Source of the DNA: Pedobacter lusitanus
Lineage (GTDB): Bacteria; Bacteroidota; Bacteroidia; Sphingobacteriales; Sphingobacteriaceae
Assembly (NCBI RefSeq): GCF_040026395.1
Contig: NZ_CP157278.1
Coordinates: 5,332,001-5,396,000 of the forward strand
DNA: 64,000 bases
Direction of reading: 5' to 3'
This document shows, piece after piece, positions 17,605 to 25,887 of the stretch. Below the pieces are notes generated by a model, which searched no databases, was not told where the DNA came from, and saw nothing but the letters and a program-made list of their open reading frames with translations. The position numbers and the translations under genes are program-made. Positions within the stretch are counted from its first letter, which is position 1. Each line of letters opens with the position of its first letter.

Positions 17605-18612
17605 ATGAAGAGAATATGTTTGTTGTTGTCGTTAGTTGTTTCGTTTACAGTTAGTTCATGCCAGGATAAGATGAGAAAATACGATTGGATACCTACAGAG
17701 TGTGCTCCAAAGAATTACCCGATACAGATTTATAAAGGTGATTTTTATTATGGCGATAAAGGCCGTATCTATATTCCTGATGGCAGAGCGGTGGATATTG
17801 GATGGGGAGAAATGGGTTCTGTGAATATTGCAGGAGATAAATTGAAAGAAGCGCCACACACACTTGAACTCACCTGGATATCTTTTACTGAAAAAAAGAA
17901 TTATAAGGGACGGTTTGAATTAGATACGAAAAAAATAGATTCCCTTTTTGCTGCTGGTTATCCTAGTGATATTGAAGGAGGAAAAGGAGAATATACAATG
18001 ATAAAAGTCGGTATGGCTCCCGGAGGAGATGTTGTATTATGGTTAAGTGGAGAAAGAAATAAACAGGTAGAAATAGGCCATTATAAAGCAAAACCTGCGG
18101 GTGAACTGGATTGGAAGAAAGTCTATCCTGATCTGGACGGATCTTTCGATCCTTATATCAATGACATTGTTAAGGATCTTTCAGATACTGTTAAAGATCA
18201 GATTAAAAATCATACTATTCCTGTTGATTACTGGTCTGGTTTGCGCAAACGTTATGACTGGAAACCTGTTATACGGAGTAGTGCAAAGGTTGTAAGAATT
18301 GACCTTGATTATTTTAACAAGGAAAGAGATTTTGTTTTCGGAGAAAATCTTGATAAGATGGTAGTTAAACCTTCTGCGGTAATCGAAGAACTTAGCGTTT
18401 ACTGGCTGGATGACAAAAACAGAGAAGTGCGAACGGAGGTTAAGTTTGATGAGCATGAAGCTTTTGAAACATTCTCAAAAATAAAAGACAACGAGCAGGG
18501 TGAATTGATTATTACAATTGATAAAAGTAAGTCTGACGTAACGGTTAAATTAAAATTAAAGAATAGTGAGGTTCCTTTTCAACAGGTGAAAACTCAAAGT
18601 TTTTATAAATAG
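17605..18612 (+). CDS. DUF2931-like lipoprotein, candidate immunity protein to the adjacent lipase
   Basis: The start is set at ATG 17605, giving 335 aa. A longer in-frame start at 17524 would overlap the lipase gene by 77 bp and bury the signal peptide. From 17605 the protein opens with a lysine-arginine start, a hydrophobic core and the lipobox VSSC, so it should be an outer- or inner-membrane lipoprotein. The body is beta-rich with repeated WxP motifs (YDWIPTECAP, YDWKPVIRSS) and resembles DUF2931 proteins as I recall them. A periplasmic lipoprotein beside a membrane-attacking lipase is the usual layout for T6SS immunity. The pair spacing is 4 bp. The family name is tentative; the immunity role is inferred. 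Confidence 0.6.
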   Translation: MKRICLLLSLVVSFTVSSCQDKMRKYDWIPTECAPKNYPIQIYKGDFYYGDKGRIYIPDGRAVDIGWGEMGSVNIAGDKLKEAPHTLELTWISFTEKKNYKGRFELDTKKIDSLFAAGYPSDIEGGKGEYTMIKVGMAPGGDVVLWLSGERNKQVEIGHYKAKPAGELDWKKVYPDLDGSFDPYINDIVKDLSDTVKDQIKNHTIPVDYWSGLRKRYDWKPVIRSSAKVVRIDLDYFNKERDFVFGENLDKMVVKPSAVIEELSVYWLDDKNREVRTEVKFDEHEAFETFSKIKDNEQGELIITIDKSKSDVTVKLKLKNSEVPFQQVKTQSFYK

Positions 18613-18651
18613 CAGCTTAATGTCAAAGATTCAGTTAACATTTTTAGATTA

Positions 18652-19650
18652 ATGGAAAACAAGACAGTCTCTATATTACCTGATAAACGGGTATCATTTG
18701 CTCCAAACCACGCTGTTCTATTACAGCTGGTACCTCCTTTTTTTAAAAGGGTTTATGGCCTGCGTGAGGTTTTCAGTTCAGATGGTTTGGAAACTGTTTT
18801 GAAGTATGAAATTTCTATTACCTATAAAAAGACTATTGCTCAGAATTTGCGGATTTTCGAAATAGAAAGAGTCAGTCCGTTGTATATTAATGATTGTCTG
18901 CCGGAAACAGTGGCTGAACAGCTTGCCCTGCAAACAGGAAGTGTATTTTATCCATTGCAGATACATGCTGATTTTTCCGGATCATATGTCTCTGTTGCAA
19001 ACATTGAAATTATTCAGCAGCGATGGAAAACTGTAAAGGAATCCATTCTTGAATATTTTACAGGAGAAGAAACGGAGAATTACCTGACCCAGATGGAAAA
19101 GGTTATTAATGATGAAGATAGAATTGATAATGCAATCAGAAAGGATCTGGTCATCAGAACTTTCTTTGCAGGCTTATATAAATCCTATCAGCAGGATCTG
19201 GAATTGACAGAGGATCTTTATTTTCCTCTGGTAGGAGATTCATCACCTCTGGCATTCTCAGTCAGACAGACAGTTAACCCCTTATATAATGATAGTGATC
19301 AGTTGGAAATCCGGCATGAGGGTGTATCAATTGATGAAAGAAGTGCGGCTGATCTGATCAGACAAGACGATTTTGCTACAATGCGTTATGAAAATGAAGC
19401 AATTCCTAAGGTTGAAGCCAGTTATAAGGCAAGATATGCTCTGAATGCTGTTACAAAAAGTATTGAAGCTCTGGAAGTTTACTGGGAAATAAATCTTCAG
19501 CTAACAGAGTCTGTTAGTATCAGTATGTACGAATTATCTGATGCAGACCGGCAATCAGAAGAACTTCTGGCAAATGCATCAGTAACTAAAGAGAAAGAAG
19601 ATAGTTCGCCTGGTGGGTTCTCTAAATTTATGAAAACATTATTTGGTTAA
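18652..19650 (+). CDS. Conserved-looking T6SS-cassette protein of unknown function (332 aa)
   Basis: I do not recognise this family. The protein is 332 aa, soluble, with no signal peptide or membrane helix, and acidic in its C-terminal half. It starts ILPDKRVSFAPNHAVLLQLVPPFF and ends with a short basic/hydrophobic tail (FSKFMKTLFG). Its N-terminal SFAPNHAV is reminiscent of the ALAPNHTY in the 903-aa protein two genes downstream, which hints at a shared small motif or domain. It is followed after 3 bp by the DUF4280 gene. Position suggests an adaptor or chaperone that loads the tip or effector onto VgrG, but a structural role is also possible. Confidence 0.55.
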   Translation: MENKTVSILPDKRVSFAPNHAVLLQLVPPFFKRVYGLREVFSSDGLETVLKYEISITYKKTIAQNLRIFEIERVSPLYINDCLPETVAEQLALQTGSVFYPLQIHADFSGSYVSVANIEIIQQRWKTVKESILEYFTGEETENYLTQMEKVINDEDRIDNAIRKDLVIRTFFAGLYKSYQQDLELTEDLYFPLVGDSSPLAFSVRQTVNPLYNDSDQLEIRHEGVSIDERSAADLIRQDDFATMRYENEAIPKVEASYKARYALNAVTKSIEALEVYWEINLQLTESVSISMYELSDADRQSEELLANASVTKEKEDSSPGGFSKFMKTLFG

Positions 19651-19653
19651 GTT

Positions 19654-20130
19654 ATGGCAGAAAAATATATCCTTGTTCAAGGGGCAATGTGTCAATGTAA
19701 TTTTGGATCTGCACCCGATCAGTTAAAAGTGTTAAGCCAGAAAAAAGAGTATGCTAATGATAAAGATGGCAGCACTAAACTGATTGCCAGTACCAAAGAT
19801 ATTGGCCAGACTTTCAATAACAATAGTTTTGGCAGTTGTGCAAAGCAGCTGGGTAAACCATGTAATGCTATAGTGACAGAATGGAAGGGGTTTTATGAAA
19901 AGGCGACCTTAACCAACGGTGGCAAAGTTTTAGTGGAAGACAGCAAAGCGACCTGTCCGATAGGAGGTCCTGATTGTATTATTGTCTTGAAACACGGACA
20001 ATCTGCTGAAGCCAGTAAGAAACAAATGAAGCAGGCTAACCCTAAAGTACAAAAGGCTTTGAATCCTGGAATTGATCCCAGGACTCTTCATCAACCGAAA
20101 TTAACAGCAGAAGGAATCATCTTAGCCTAA
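19654..20130 (+). CDS. PAAR-like tip protein, DUF4280 family
   Basis: A 158-aa protein with the DUF4280 layout: VQGAMCQCNFGSAP near the N-terminus (residues ~8-21), an internal GSCAKQLGKPCNAI segment and CPIGGPDCIIV towards the C-terminus. These cysteines are well placed to bind a metal at the apex of a small beta-cone. In T6SS loci DUF4280 proteins act as PAAR-like spike tips on VgrG and may recruit effectors. It is 3 bp after the 332-aa gene and 6 bp before the 903-aa gene, so the three are almost certainly translated from one mRNA. The last ~35 residues form a low-complexity tail that may contact cargo (inference). Confidence 0.78.
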   Translation: MAEKYILVQGAMCQCNFGSAPDQLKVLSQKKEYANDKDGSTKLIASTKDIGQTFNNNSFGSCAKQLGKPCNAIVTEWKGFYEKATLTNGGKVLVEDSKATCPIGGPDCIIVLKHGQSAEASKKQMKQANPKVQKALNPGIDPRTLHQPKLTAEGIILA

Positions 20131-20136
20131 AACACA

Positions 20137-22848
20137 ATGTCCAATAAAGGAGTAAAAAAAATTGCGCTTGCACCCAATCATACTTATTATCCTAAAATGG
20201 GTGGAGGAAATGTATTGGTTATACCAGGCGGAGGAAAATCAAAATTTACAGTAACCGAGTGGCTTCCGGATACAACGGACACAGATAAGAATAAAATTCT
20301 CTGGAGATTATATGACAGTAAAAAAAGAGATGTTATTGTCCAATATCAGGGAGCAGGTTCGATACTTAACAATTTTAGTATTTCGAAAAAACTGAGTGGT
20401 GCCCAGGTCTATTATCTGGGAGCTTCATTAACAGGTAAACCCGACCCAAAAGATGAATCGGGGCTGTTGGTTCGGGGCTACTGTCCACAAAAAATAGTCA
20501 GCTCTATGTGGAGCAAACAGCCTAACGGACCTGACATCCGTAAAAAGGAAAAAATCAGCTATGGCGAAGATGTTAATCTGAACCTGATTACAGAAGGACT
20601 TAATGGTTATAGTTTAACCGTAGTTGTTTACAGTCGTAAATGGGGTTATGACAAAAAAATATTTACCTATACCAACGTTGACTGTACCAATGGTGAAATT
20701 AATCTGATGATGCGCAATACCTTTACCTGGTTTAGCAAAATAGGCAGTGATAAGATTGAACATGAGCTTTATGTAAGGGTATGTATTGATGGTACAACTG
20801 ATTATATTAAAGATGATCATAATGATGATCAGCATGCACGATATCTGGAGATTAAGCCAGTAATTTATAATAAGACAGTTAAACAATCAGAGAATAATCT
20901 TCCTGTCAAAATTGGGGAGAGTGATTTAAATATAAAACGATTTGAGCCTTGTAGTTTCACTGTGCTTAAAGTGATTGAAGGTGAAGAGTTCCTGCTTTTT
21001 GATGAGGGTAAACTGCAGTTAAAAGATCCAAAAAAGAGTGCTTTTTCCAGGTCTGAAGAAATCTATTATGATTTTAATAAATGGGCCATTACAAAAGCTG
21101 CGCGTCCGCTTTTAGATAAACTGGCTACATTTTTATTAGAGTCTCCATATGTTCCGGTTGAATTGGGTTCACATACTGATATCAGGGGAACAGATAAATA
21201 TAACATGACATTGTCTGAAAAACGTGCTCAGTCAGCTGTGGATTATCTTGTAGATAAAGGAGTTTCGAAGTCCAGGATTGTTGCTAAAGGTTATGGGAAA
21301 AGCATGCCAGCTATCAAAGGTGAGAATCTGACAGAAGCAGAACATCAGATGAACAGGCGCACCACTATTCTTTTCAGGATCTTTGAGAATAATGCCGAGA
21401 GTATTGTTTATGAGACTTTTGCAGGAGATACCAGGGCTAAAAAGAAATTGCCCATTGTCATTCAGAATTTTAAAAATAAAGGTTGTATCAGGACACCGGC
21501 ACATAATAATCAGAAGGTTAAAGTTATTGAGCTGACTACCGATAAGAATGATATTAACCCAAAATATGAATTAGCTATTAAGGGAGAGAAAATTGAAACA
21601 GAAGTCTATTCAGATTTATCAAAACTGGAAATTCTTCCACTTCAATATATCTGGCCGATTTTAAATCCTCCGAATAAGTTCCTTTATTATATCAATTCCT
21701 GTAGATATTTCTCGAATCCGGAGCGGGCTACTATCGCGATTGTTGCCTATTCAGACATTAAATGGGATTTCCATTTTTTCCTGAATTTGAGTGAGAAATT
21801 AAGTGTTAAGTGGCAGAAACTATCTCCCAAACAGCATGAAGATATGCAGAAACAGGCGGGAAGAATCGGAGCTGAAAAAAGATGGGAATATACGAAGGTG
21901 GATTTTGGTGTAGTACTGGAAGCGAACTGGAACAAATCAGGTACTACTTATGGAGGCCATCATGATGCAACATTAAAATACAGTGAAAAGATTAAATGGC
22001 TTTTTAACGTGTTTGCATCTCTGAAAGAGATTTCGAAAGCTATAACCGATACCACTAAGGGAACGGTGAAAAAGCTCCCTATGGGCTTGTCAATTAGTGT
22101 GCTGCAGCCGAATTTCTGTTTAGGAGCTGAATGGCAGTTACAAAGAGGTCAGCGCAAGCTTCAGAAAACCAACGAGGTAGGTACTGAGATTAAGTTTTAT
22201 TTTAAGGCTGATCCGCTGATTGGTCTGGAAGTGAAAATAGATTTGCTGGATGCAGCGGTACAGGGTGTTGCTGGTTTTTTTACAGGCGGTGCAGCTAATC
22301 TTGCAGCCAAGAAGGTGTTTGACGATTTCAGAGACTGGATGAGTGATGAAGAAGGTTCGGTATTTAGTGGGAAAATGTATATTGACTTAATCATTACCGG
22401 AACCATACAAGGTGAAACAAGCCTGACTATTAATACTAAATCTGATCAGAACATTGCCAATGCGAAGCTTGGTGCTACTTTGAAAGCTGAAATTGATGCA
22501 GGAGTAGAGGTCAGGGGTAAAATAACCGTGATGGGAGTAGAAGCCTTTGCTGATGGTAAAGTGAAAGCCACAGGAACAGCATCGGTAACTTTTGGCCACA
22601 ACCTGAACTATGATGAAAGGGGACTCAATTACAGACCTGAACTGAAATTTGACGGTTTAAAAGTTAAATTTATCTTTAAAGTTGAGGTAGGAGTTTCTGT
22701 TAAAAAAGGCATGCTTAAAACGGGTAAAAAATATGAGCTTTACAATTATGAAGCAAAAGCTACGCTGATCCCCGAATTTGATGTGATCGAAAATTTAGAA
22801 AAGTATGCGGGAGTAAGCGCAGACATACCATTAATAAGAAATTCTTAA
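20137..22848 (+). CDS. Large OmpA-domain protein, candidate T6SS effector (903 aa)
   Basis: A 903-aa protein lacking any signal peptide. Residues ~1-300 look like a series of beta-sandwich modules. Residues ~307-417 are a clear OmpA/MotB-like peptidoglycan-binding domain (IYYDFNKWAITKAARPLLDKL ... GSHTDIRGTDKYNMTLSEKRAQ ... NRRTTILFRI shortened here). The C-terminal ~480 residues are unlike anything I know and include a Gly/Ala-rich stretch (GVAGFFTGGAANLAAKK) and a beta-rich end. A peptidoglycan-binding domain in a protein without its own export signal makes sense if the T6SS delivers it to the periplasm of a target cell. It follows the PAAR-like gene by 6 bp and precedes a lipoprotein gene by 18 bp. 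The toxic activity is unknown. Confidence 0.65.
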   Translation: MSNKGVKKIALAPNHTYYPKMGGGNVLVIPGGGKSKFTVTEWLPDTTDTDKNKILWRLYDSKKRDVIVQYQGAGSILNNFSISKKLSGAQVYYLGASLTGKPDPKDESGLLVRGYCPQKIVSSMWSKQPNGPDIRKKEKISYGEDVNLNLITEGLNGYSLTVVVYSRKWGYDKKIFTYTNVDCTNGEINLMMRNTFTWFSKIGSDKIEHELYVRVCIDGTTDYIKDDHNDDQHARYLEIKPVIYNKTVKQSENNLPVKIGESDLNIKRFEPCSFTVLKVIEGEEFLLFDEGKLQLKDPKKSAFSRSEEIYYDFNKWAITKAARPLLDKLATFLLESPYVPVELGSHTDIRGTDKYNMTLSEKRAQSAVDYLVDKGVSKSRIVAKGYGKSMPAIKGENLTEAEHQMNRRTTILFRIFENNAESIVYETFAGDTRAKKKLPIVIQNFKNKGCIRTPAHNNQKVKVIELTTDKNDINPKYELAIKGEKIETEVYSDLSKLEILPLQYIWPILNPPNKFLYYINSCRYFSNPERATIAIVAYSDIKWDFHFFLNLSEKLSVKWQKLSPKQHEDMQKQAGRIGAEKRWEYTKVDFGVVLEANWNKSGTTYGGHHDATLKYSEKIKWLFNVFASLKEISKAITDTTKGTVKKLPMGLSISVLQPNFCLGAEWQLQRGQRKLQKTNEVGTEIKFYFKADPLIGLEVKIDLLDAAVQGVAGFFTGGAANLAAKKVFDDFRDWMSDEEGSVFSGKMYIDLIITGTIQGETSLTINTKSDQNIANAKLGATLKAEIDAGVEVRGKITVMGVEAFADGKVKATGTASVTFGHNLNYDERGLNYRPELKFDGLKVKFIFKVEVGVSVKKGMLKTGKKYELYNYEAKATLIPEFDVIENLEKYAGVSADIPLIRNS

Positions 22849-22866
22849 ACAAAAATTAATCATTAT

Positions 22867-23535
22867 ATGAAAGCAACTATTTTCGTTATTCTATTCGCTA
22901 TGACAATCCAATCATGTAACTCAAAAAGTAATGGAGGAAAAGATAAGGCCGTTCAGGTCGAATCCTCTGCAGCTGTATCAGCAGGTTTTGATTTAGCTGA
23001 TGTTACATTTAAAGAAACAATTCAGTCTGTTGATAAGTCGTCTGGTGTTAGTGTGAGTACCAGCCCATCAGAAGAAAAAACACTGACTGGTTATGAAAGA
23101 GTTGAAAGCACGTCTCCTAAATTGTTAACCTATAATCATTCGGATCTTTCAGGTACAGGTAATAATATGACTAATAAAGTCATCTTTCATTATACAGAAA
23201 AGGATTCAATACTGGCTATGTATGAGTTGAGAATTTATAATGCTGCACCAAATAACGGACTTGTTAAATCCATTGAGGGAAAAGCCGGAAAACCTGCTGT
23301 AGACCGCGCTGTTAAAGATAGTGGTAGTGGTGTGGATTTCAGACAATGTGTTTGGGTAAAGGACAACGTGATTTATTTTCTTTTACAGGAACTGGATAAA
23401 ACTGGTGTTAAGACTTCAAACCTGGCTGTATTTAAAAATGATAACAAGGATATCTATAAATTACTTGGACAAAAAGGTTATGCAATCAGTCCGCAGTCAT
23501 TAATTGAAGAAGCCCTGGCTAAAGCAGGTAAGTAA
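22867..23535 (+). CDS. Small lipoprotein, candidate immunity protein for the OmpA-domain protein
   Basis: A 222-aa protein with a short signal peptide and lipobox (MTIQSC, Cys17), then a Ser/Gly/Lys-rich linker and a compact domain from about residue 45. I recognise no family. It starts 18 bp after the 903-aa protein. Envelope location and position directly after a putative periplasm-acting effector fit an immunity role, as for the DUF2931-like lipoprotein upstream. It could also be an accessory component. The function is inferred from context alone. Confidence 0.5.
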   Translation: MKATIFVILFAMTIQSCNSKSNGGKDKAVQVESSAAVSAGFDLADVTFKETIQSVDKSSGVSVSTSPSEEKTLTGYERVESTSPKLLTYNHSDLSGTGNNMTNKVIFHYTEKDSILAMYELRIYNAAPNNGLVKSIEGKAGKPAVDRAVKDSGSGVDFRQCVWVKDNVIYFLLQELDKTGVKTSNLAVFKNDNKDIYKLLGQKGYAISPQSLIEEALAKAGK

Positions 23536-23574
23536 AGATTATAACTGTTTATTTTTTATATTAATACTATTGCA

Positions 23575-24345
23575 GTGAAACCATATTATGTAGTCGAATT
23601 TAACGCCTCTGCCTGCCTGTTTGAGATACGGGTTAATGATATACCTGTAATGATACTGGATAATTCAGGACAGGCTTCCTCTATAGCCCCTGTGAACTTT
23701 GCTATTCTGGATAGCGGGATTCAAAAGTTGGATGTTGGGGTTTTTCCGCATTCCGGGGAAACCGTTCTGGATGCAAATGCTTCAATGTCTTATAAGGTGA
23801 AACTTTATGATGTAAGTTACGGTTTTGAGTTTAAGCACGATCTTTTAGCCTATAAGTTTCCAGCGACTGATCCCCGGAAACAGGTACCGTATAGCCGGAA
23901 GTCAGATCAGTTTGATGCGCAGATTCCTTATGAGCTGGAAGGTTGGCGTAAAGGTGTTCACTTAAAAGGAGTGGAAGATGTAGAATTGAAGTTGAAGAGA
24001 GCTTATGCCAGGTTGGCGCAGTCAATCAATGCTAAAAGATATGATCAGTTTGAACAGGCATTGGCTAACAGGGAGCATATTATGGCGACCAGTATGTATC
24101 TGAATAAACACGAATCAGCAAGACGAATCAGCAATCTGGTTAAAGATTTCGAGGATGGTTTTGAATTAATGCCTTTGGCATCAGATGCTGTTTTTCATTA
24201 TTATGCTGATGGTAAGATGGCTGCTTTTAAGCGTTTAAATGGTGAACCGGCTATGTTTTTACAAAATCAGGAAAAACAGGAGGAACTTAGCCTGGATCTG
24301 TTATTCTATATTCCTGAAGGTAAAACTGAATTCGAAGTAATTTAA
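23575..24345 (+). CDS. Unknown 256-aa soluble protein in the T6SS cassette (GTG start)
   Basis: The start codon is GTG at 23575; I see no better in-frame ATG close upstream, and the next internal Met would delete a well-formed beta-rich N-terminus (YYVVEFNASACLFEIRVND). The protein is 256 aa with no signal peptide or membrane segment. It looks like a beta-rich N-terminal domain (~1-120) and a helical C-terminal domain. I do not recognise the family. It lies 39 bp after the lipoprotein and 9 bp before the TPM gene, in the same transcriptional direction, so it is probably part of the cassette. Confidence 0.5.
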   Translation: MKPYYVVEFNASACLFEIRVNDIPVMILDNSGQASSIAPVNFAILDSGIQKLDVGVFPHSGETVLDANASMSYKVKLYDVSYGFEFKHDLLAYKFPATDPRKQVPYSRKSDQFDAQIPYELEGWRKGVHLKGVEDVELKLKRAYARLAQSINAKRYDQFEQALANREHIMATSMYLNKHESARRISNLVKDFEDGFELMPLASDAVFHYYADGKMAAFKRLNGEPAMFLQNQEKQEELSLDLLFYIPEGKTEFEVI

Positions 24346-24354
24346 CCCGCTCTG

Positions 24355-25860
24355 ATGTATTTAAAAAAGATCGTTTGCCTGTTGCTCCTTGTACTATGTG
24401 GAGCAGCAGGAGTTTATGCTCAGGAAGGATATACTGTAAGTCAGATTCCAAACCCTAAAGCTGAAGGAAAGGGTTACGTGAGTAATCCGGATATGGTTTT
24501 GAGCAGTAATGATGTCGATTCACTGAATCATCTGATTGCTGGTCTGGAAAATAAAACCAAAGTAGAAATAGCCGTTGTGGTTGTTCGTGATTTTGAGCAG
24601 AATGAAGATCCCTTTAATTTTGGACTGAACCTGTTTAATCAATGGGGTGTAGGTAAAGGAAAAGCAAATAACGGTTTGCTGCTGTTTATTGCAACAGATA
24701 GAAAACAGTATCGTTTTATCACCGGCTATGGCCTGGAAGGACTTCTTCCGGATGCTGCGCTGAAAAGAATTGGTGATCATTACCTGGTTCCTGCATTTAA
24801 GGAAGAAAACTATAGTGAAGGTACAAGCAGTGCATTAAATACAATTGCAGCTTACCTGGCACAACCAGTCAATCAAAAAGAGCTCGATCAGCTGCTCGGA
24901 AAACAAGAAAAAACTCCCTTTTCGTGGTTTAAAGTAATTATCCCGTCCGCTTTTGTCTTGCTGGTCTTTTTTGTCATTTTTGGTGATATCAAAAAGCTGA
25001 CACCACATGTTCCCAGGGAAAAAACGAAACAGATGATCGGTTATGATAAGGTCAATGGAATTGGGTGTCTGGGGCTGATATTGTCAATTGTGATTCTGCT
25101 TTTTATTTTAGGATTCGGGTCTGTTATTTCATGGTTTAAGCACGGTGATGCTTTTGGAATTGCGATTGTCCTTTATATTTTCCTTTCATTTTTATTGTTT
25201 TTCAGATACTTCAATGCCTTGAGTGCGATCAGAAAGACTAATACTGATGACCTGAATTTCACCAGAAGTGTAGAAGCTTTAAATAGCAGGGCGAAATGGT
25301 ATCTGATAGGTTCACCTTTGATCTTGTTAGGCATCCTTACCGAGAATTCCAGAAGAAAGAAATCTGCCGATCGTTTTAAAGCTGTGCTGGATTCACAGCA
25401 AAAAGAAATGATCAGGGTTGACCGGAATAAAAACAAAAAAGGTAGTCCATACCTGACTGCCGGACAACTCACAGAAGAAAAACTGGGCGTAAATACCTAT
25501 GATATCTGGGTAAGTCAGGATCAGCAGGAGCATAAGATCATTGCTTATGAAGGCAATCAGTTTAAATCTTTTGAGCTATGTCCGCAATGCAATTTCAGAA
25601 CACTCCAGTATCATAAAGTAATTATTGTCAGAAAACCGACCTCCAAAAAAGAAGGAGAGGGAAAAGAAGCGCGTACCTGCGAAAATTGCAGTTATGAAGA
25701 ACTCCTGCAAATGATAGTGATCCCGGTAATTTCAAGTACAGATGACGATTCCAGCTCTTCTTCCTCAGGAAGCAGCGATAGCAGCAGTTCCTCCTCTTCT
25801 TCAGACAGTAGCTGGGGCGGTGGCAGCAGTGGTGGTGGTGGGGCTGGCGGCAACTGGTAA
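24355..25860 (+). CDS. TPM-domain membrane protein with zinc ribbon and Ser/Gly-rich tail
   Basis: A 501-aa protein. It has a signal peptide (residues ~1-22, ending VYAQ) and a TPM domain (residues ~40-165; motifs GKANNGLLLFIATDRKQYRF and GYGLEGLLPDA) that would lie in the periplasm. Three membrane helices follow between ~195 and 290. A cytoplasmic zinc ribbon has two CxxC knuckles (CPQC and CENC, ~400-445). The end is a Ser-rich then Gly-rich tail. TPM proteins (YgcG family) are common in many bacteria and have been linked to photosystem repair in plants and to membrane proteins elsewhere; the exact role is unknown. It is 9 bp after the 256-aa gene and closes the plus-strand run. Whether it serves the T6SS is unclear. 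Confidence 0.72.
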   Translation: MYLKKIVCLLLLVLCGAAGVYAQEGYTVSQIPNPKAEGKGYVSNPDMVLSSNDVDSLNHLIAGLENKTKVEIAVVVVRDFEQNEDPFNFGLNLFNQWGVGKGKANNGLLLFIATDRKQYRFITGYGLEGLLPDAALKRIGDHYLVPAFKEENYSEGTSSALNTIAAYLAQPVNQKELDQLLGKQEKTPFSWFKVIIPSAFVLLVFFVIFGDIKKLTPHVPREKTKQMIGYDKVNGIGCLGLILSIVILLFILGFGSVISWFKHGDAFGIAIVLYIFLSFLLFFRYFNALSAIRKTNTDDLNFTRSVEALNSRAKWYLIGSPLILLGILTENSRRKKSADRFKAVLDSQQKEMIRVDRNKNKKGSPYLTAGQLTEEKLGVNTYDIWVSQDQQEHKIIAYEGNQFKSFELCPQCNFRTLQYHKVIIVRKPTSKKEGEGKEARTCENCSYEELLQMIVIPVISSTDDDSSSSSSGSSDSSSSSSSSDSSWGGGSSGGGGAGGNW

Positions 25861-25887
25861 AACCGGAATTAACTAAGATCCGGAAAT

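Noticed and set aside
25861..25887. Terminator between the TPM and MscS genes
   Set aside because: Only a 5-bp ccgga/tccgg stem with a long loop and no T run, too weak to call.
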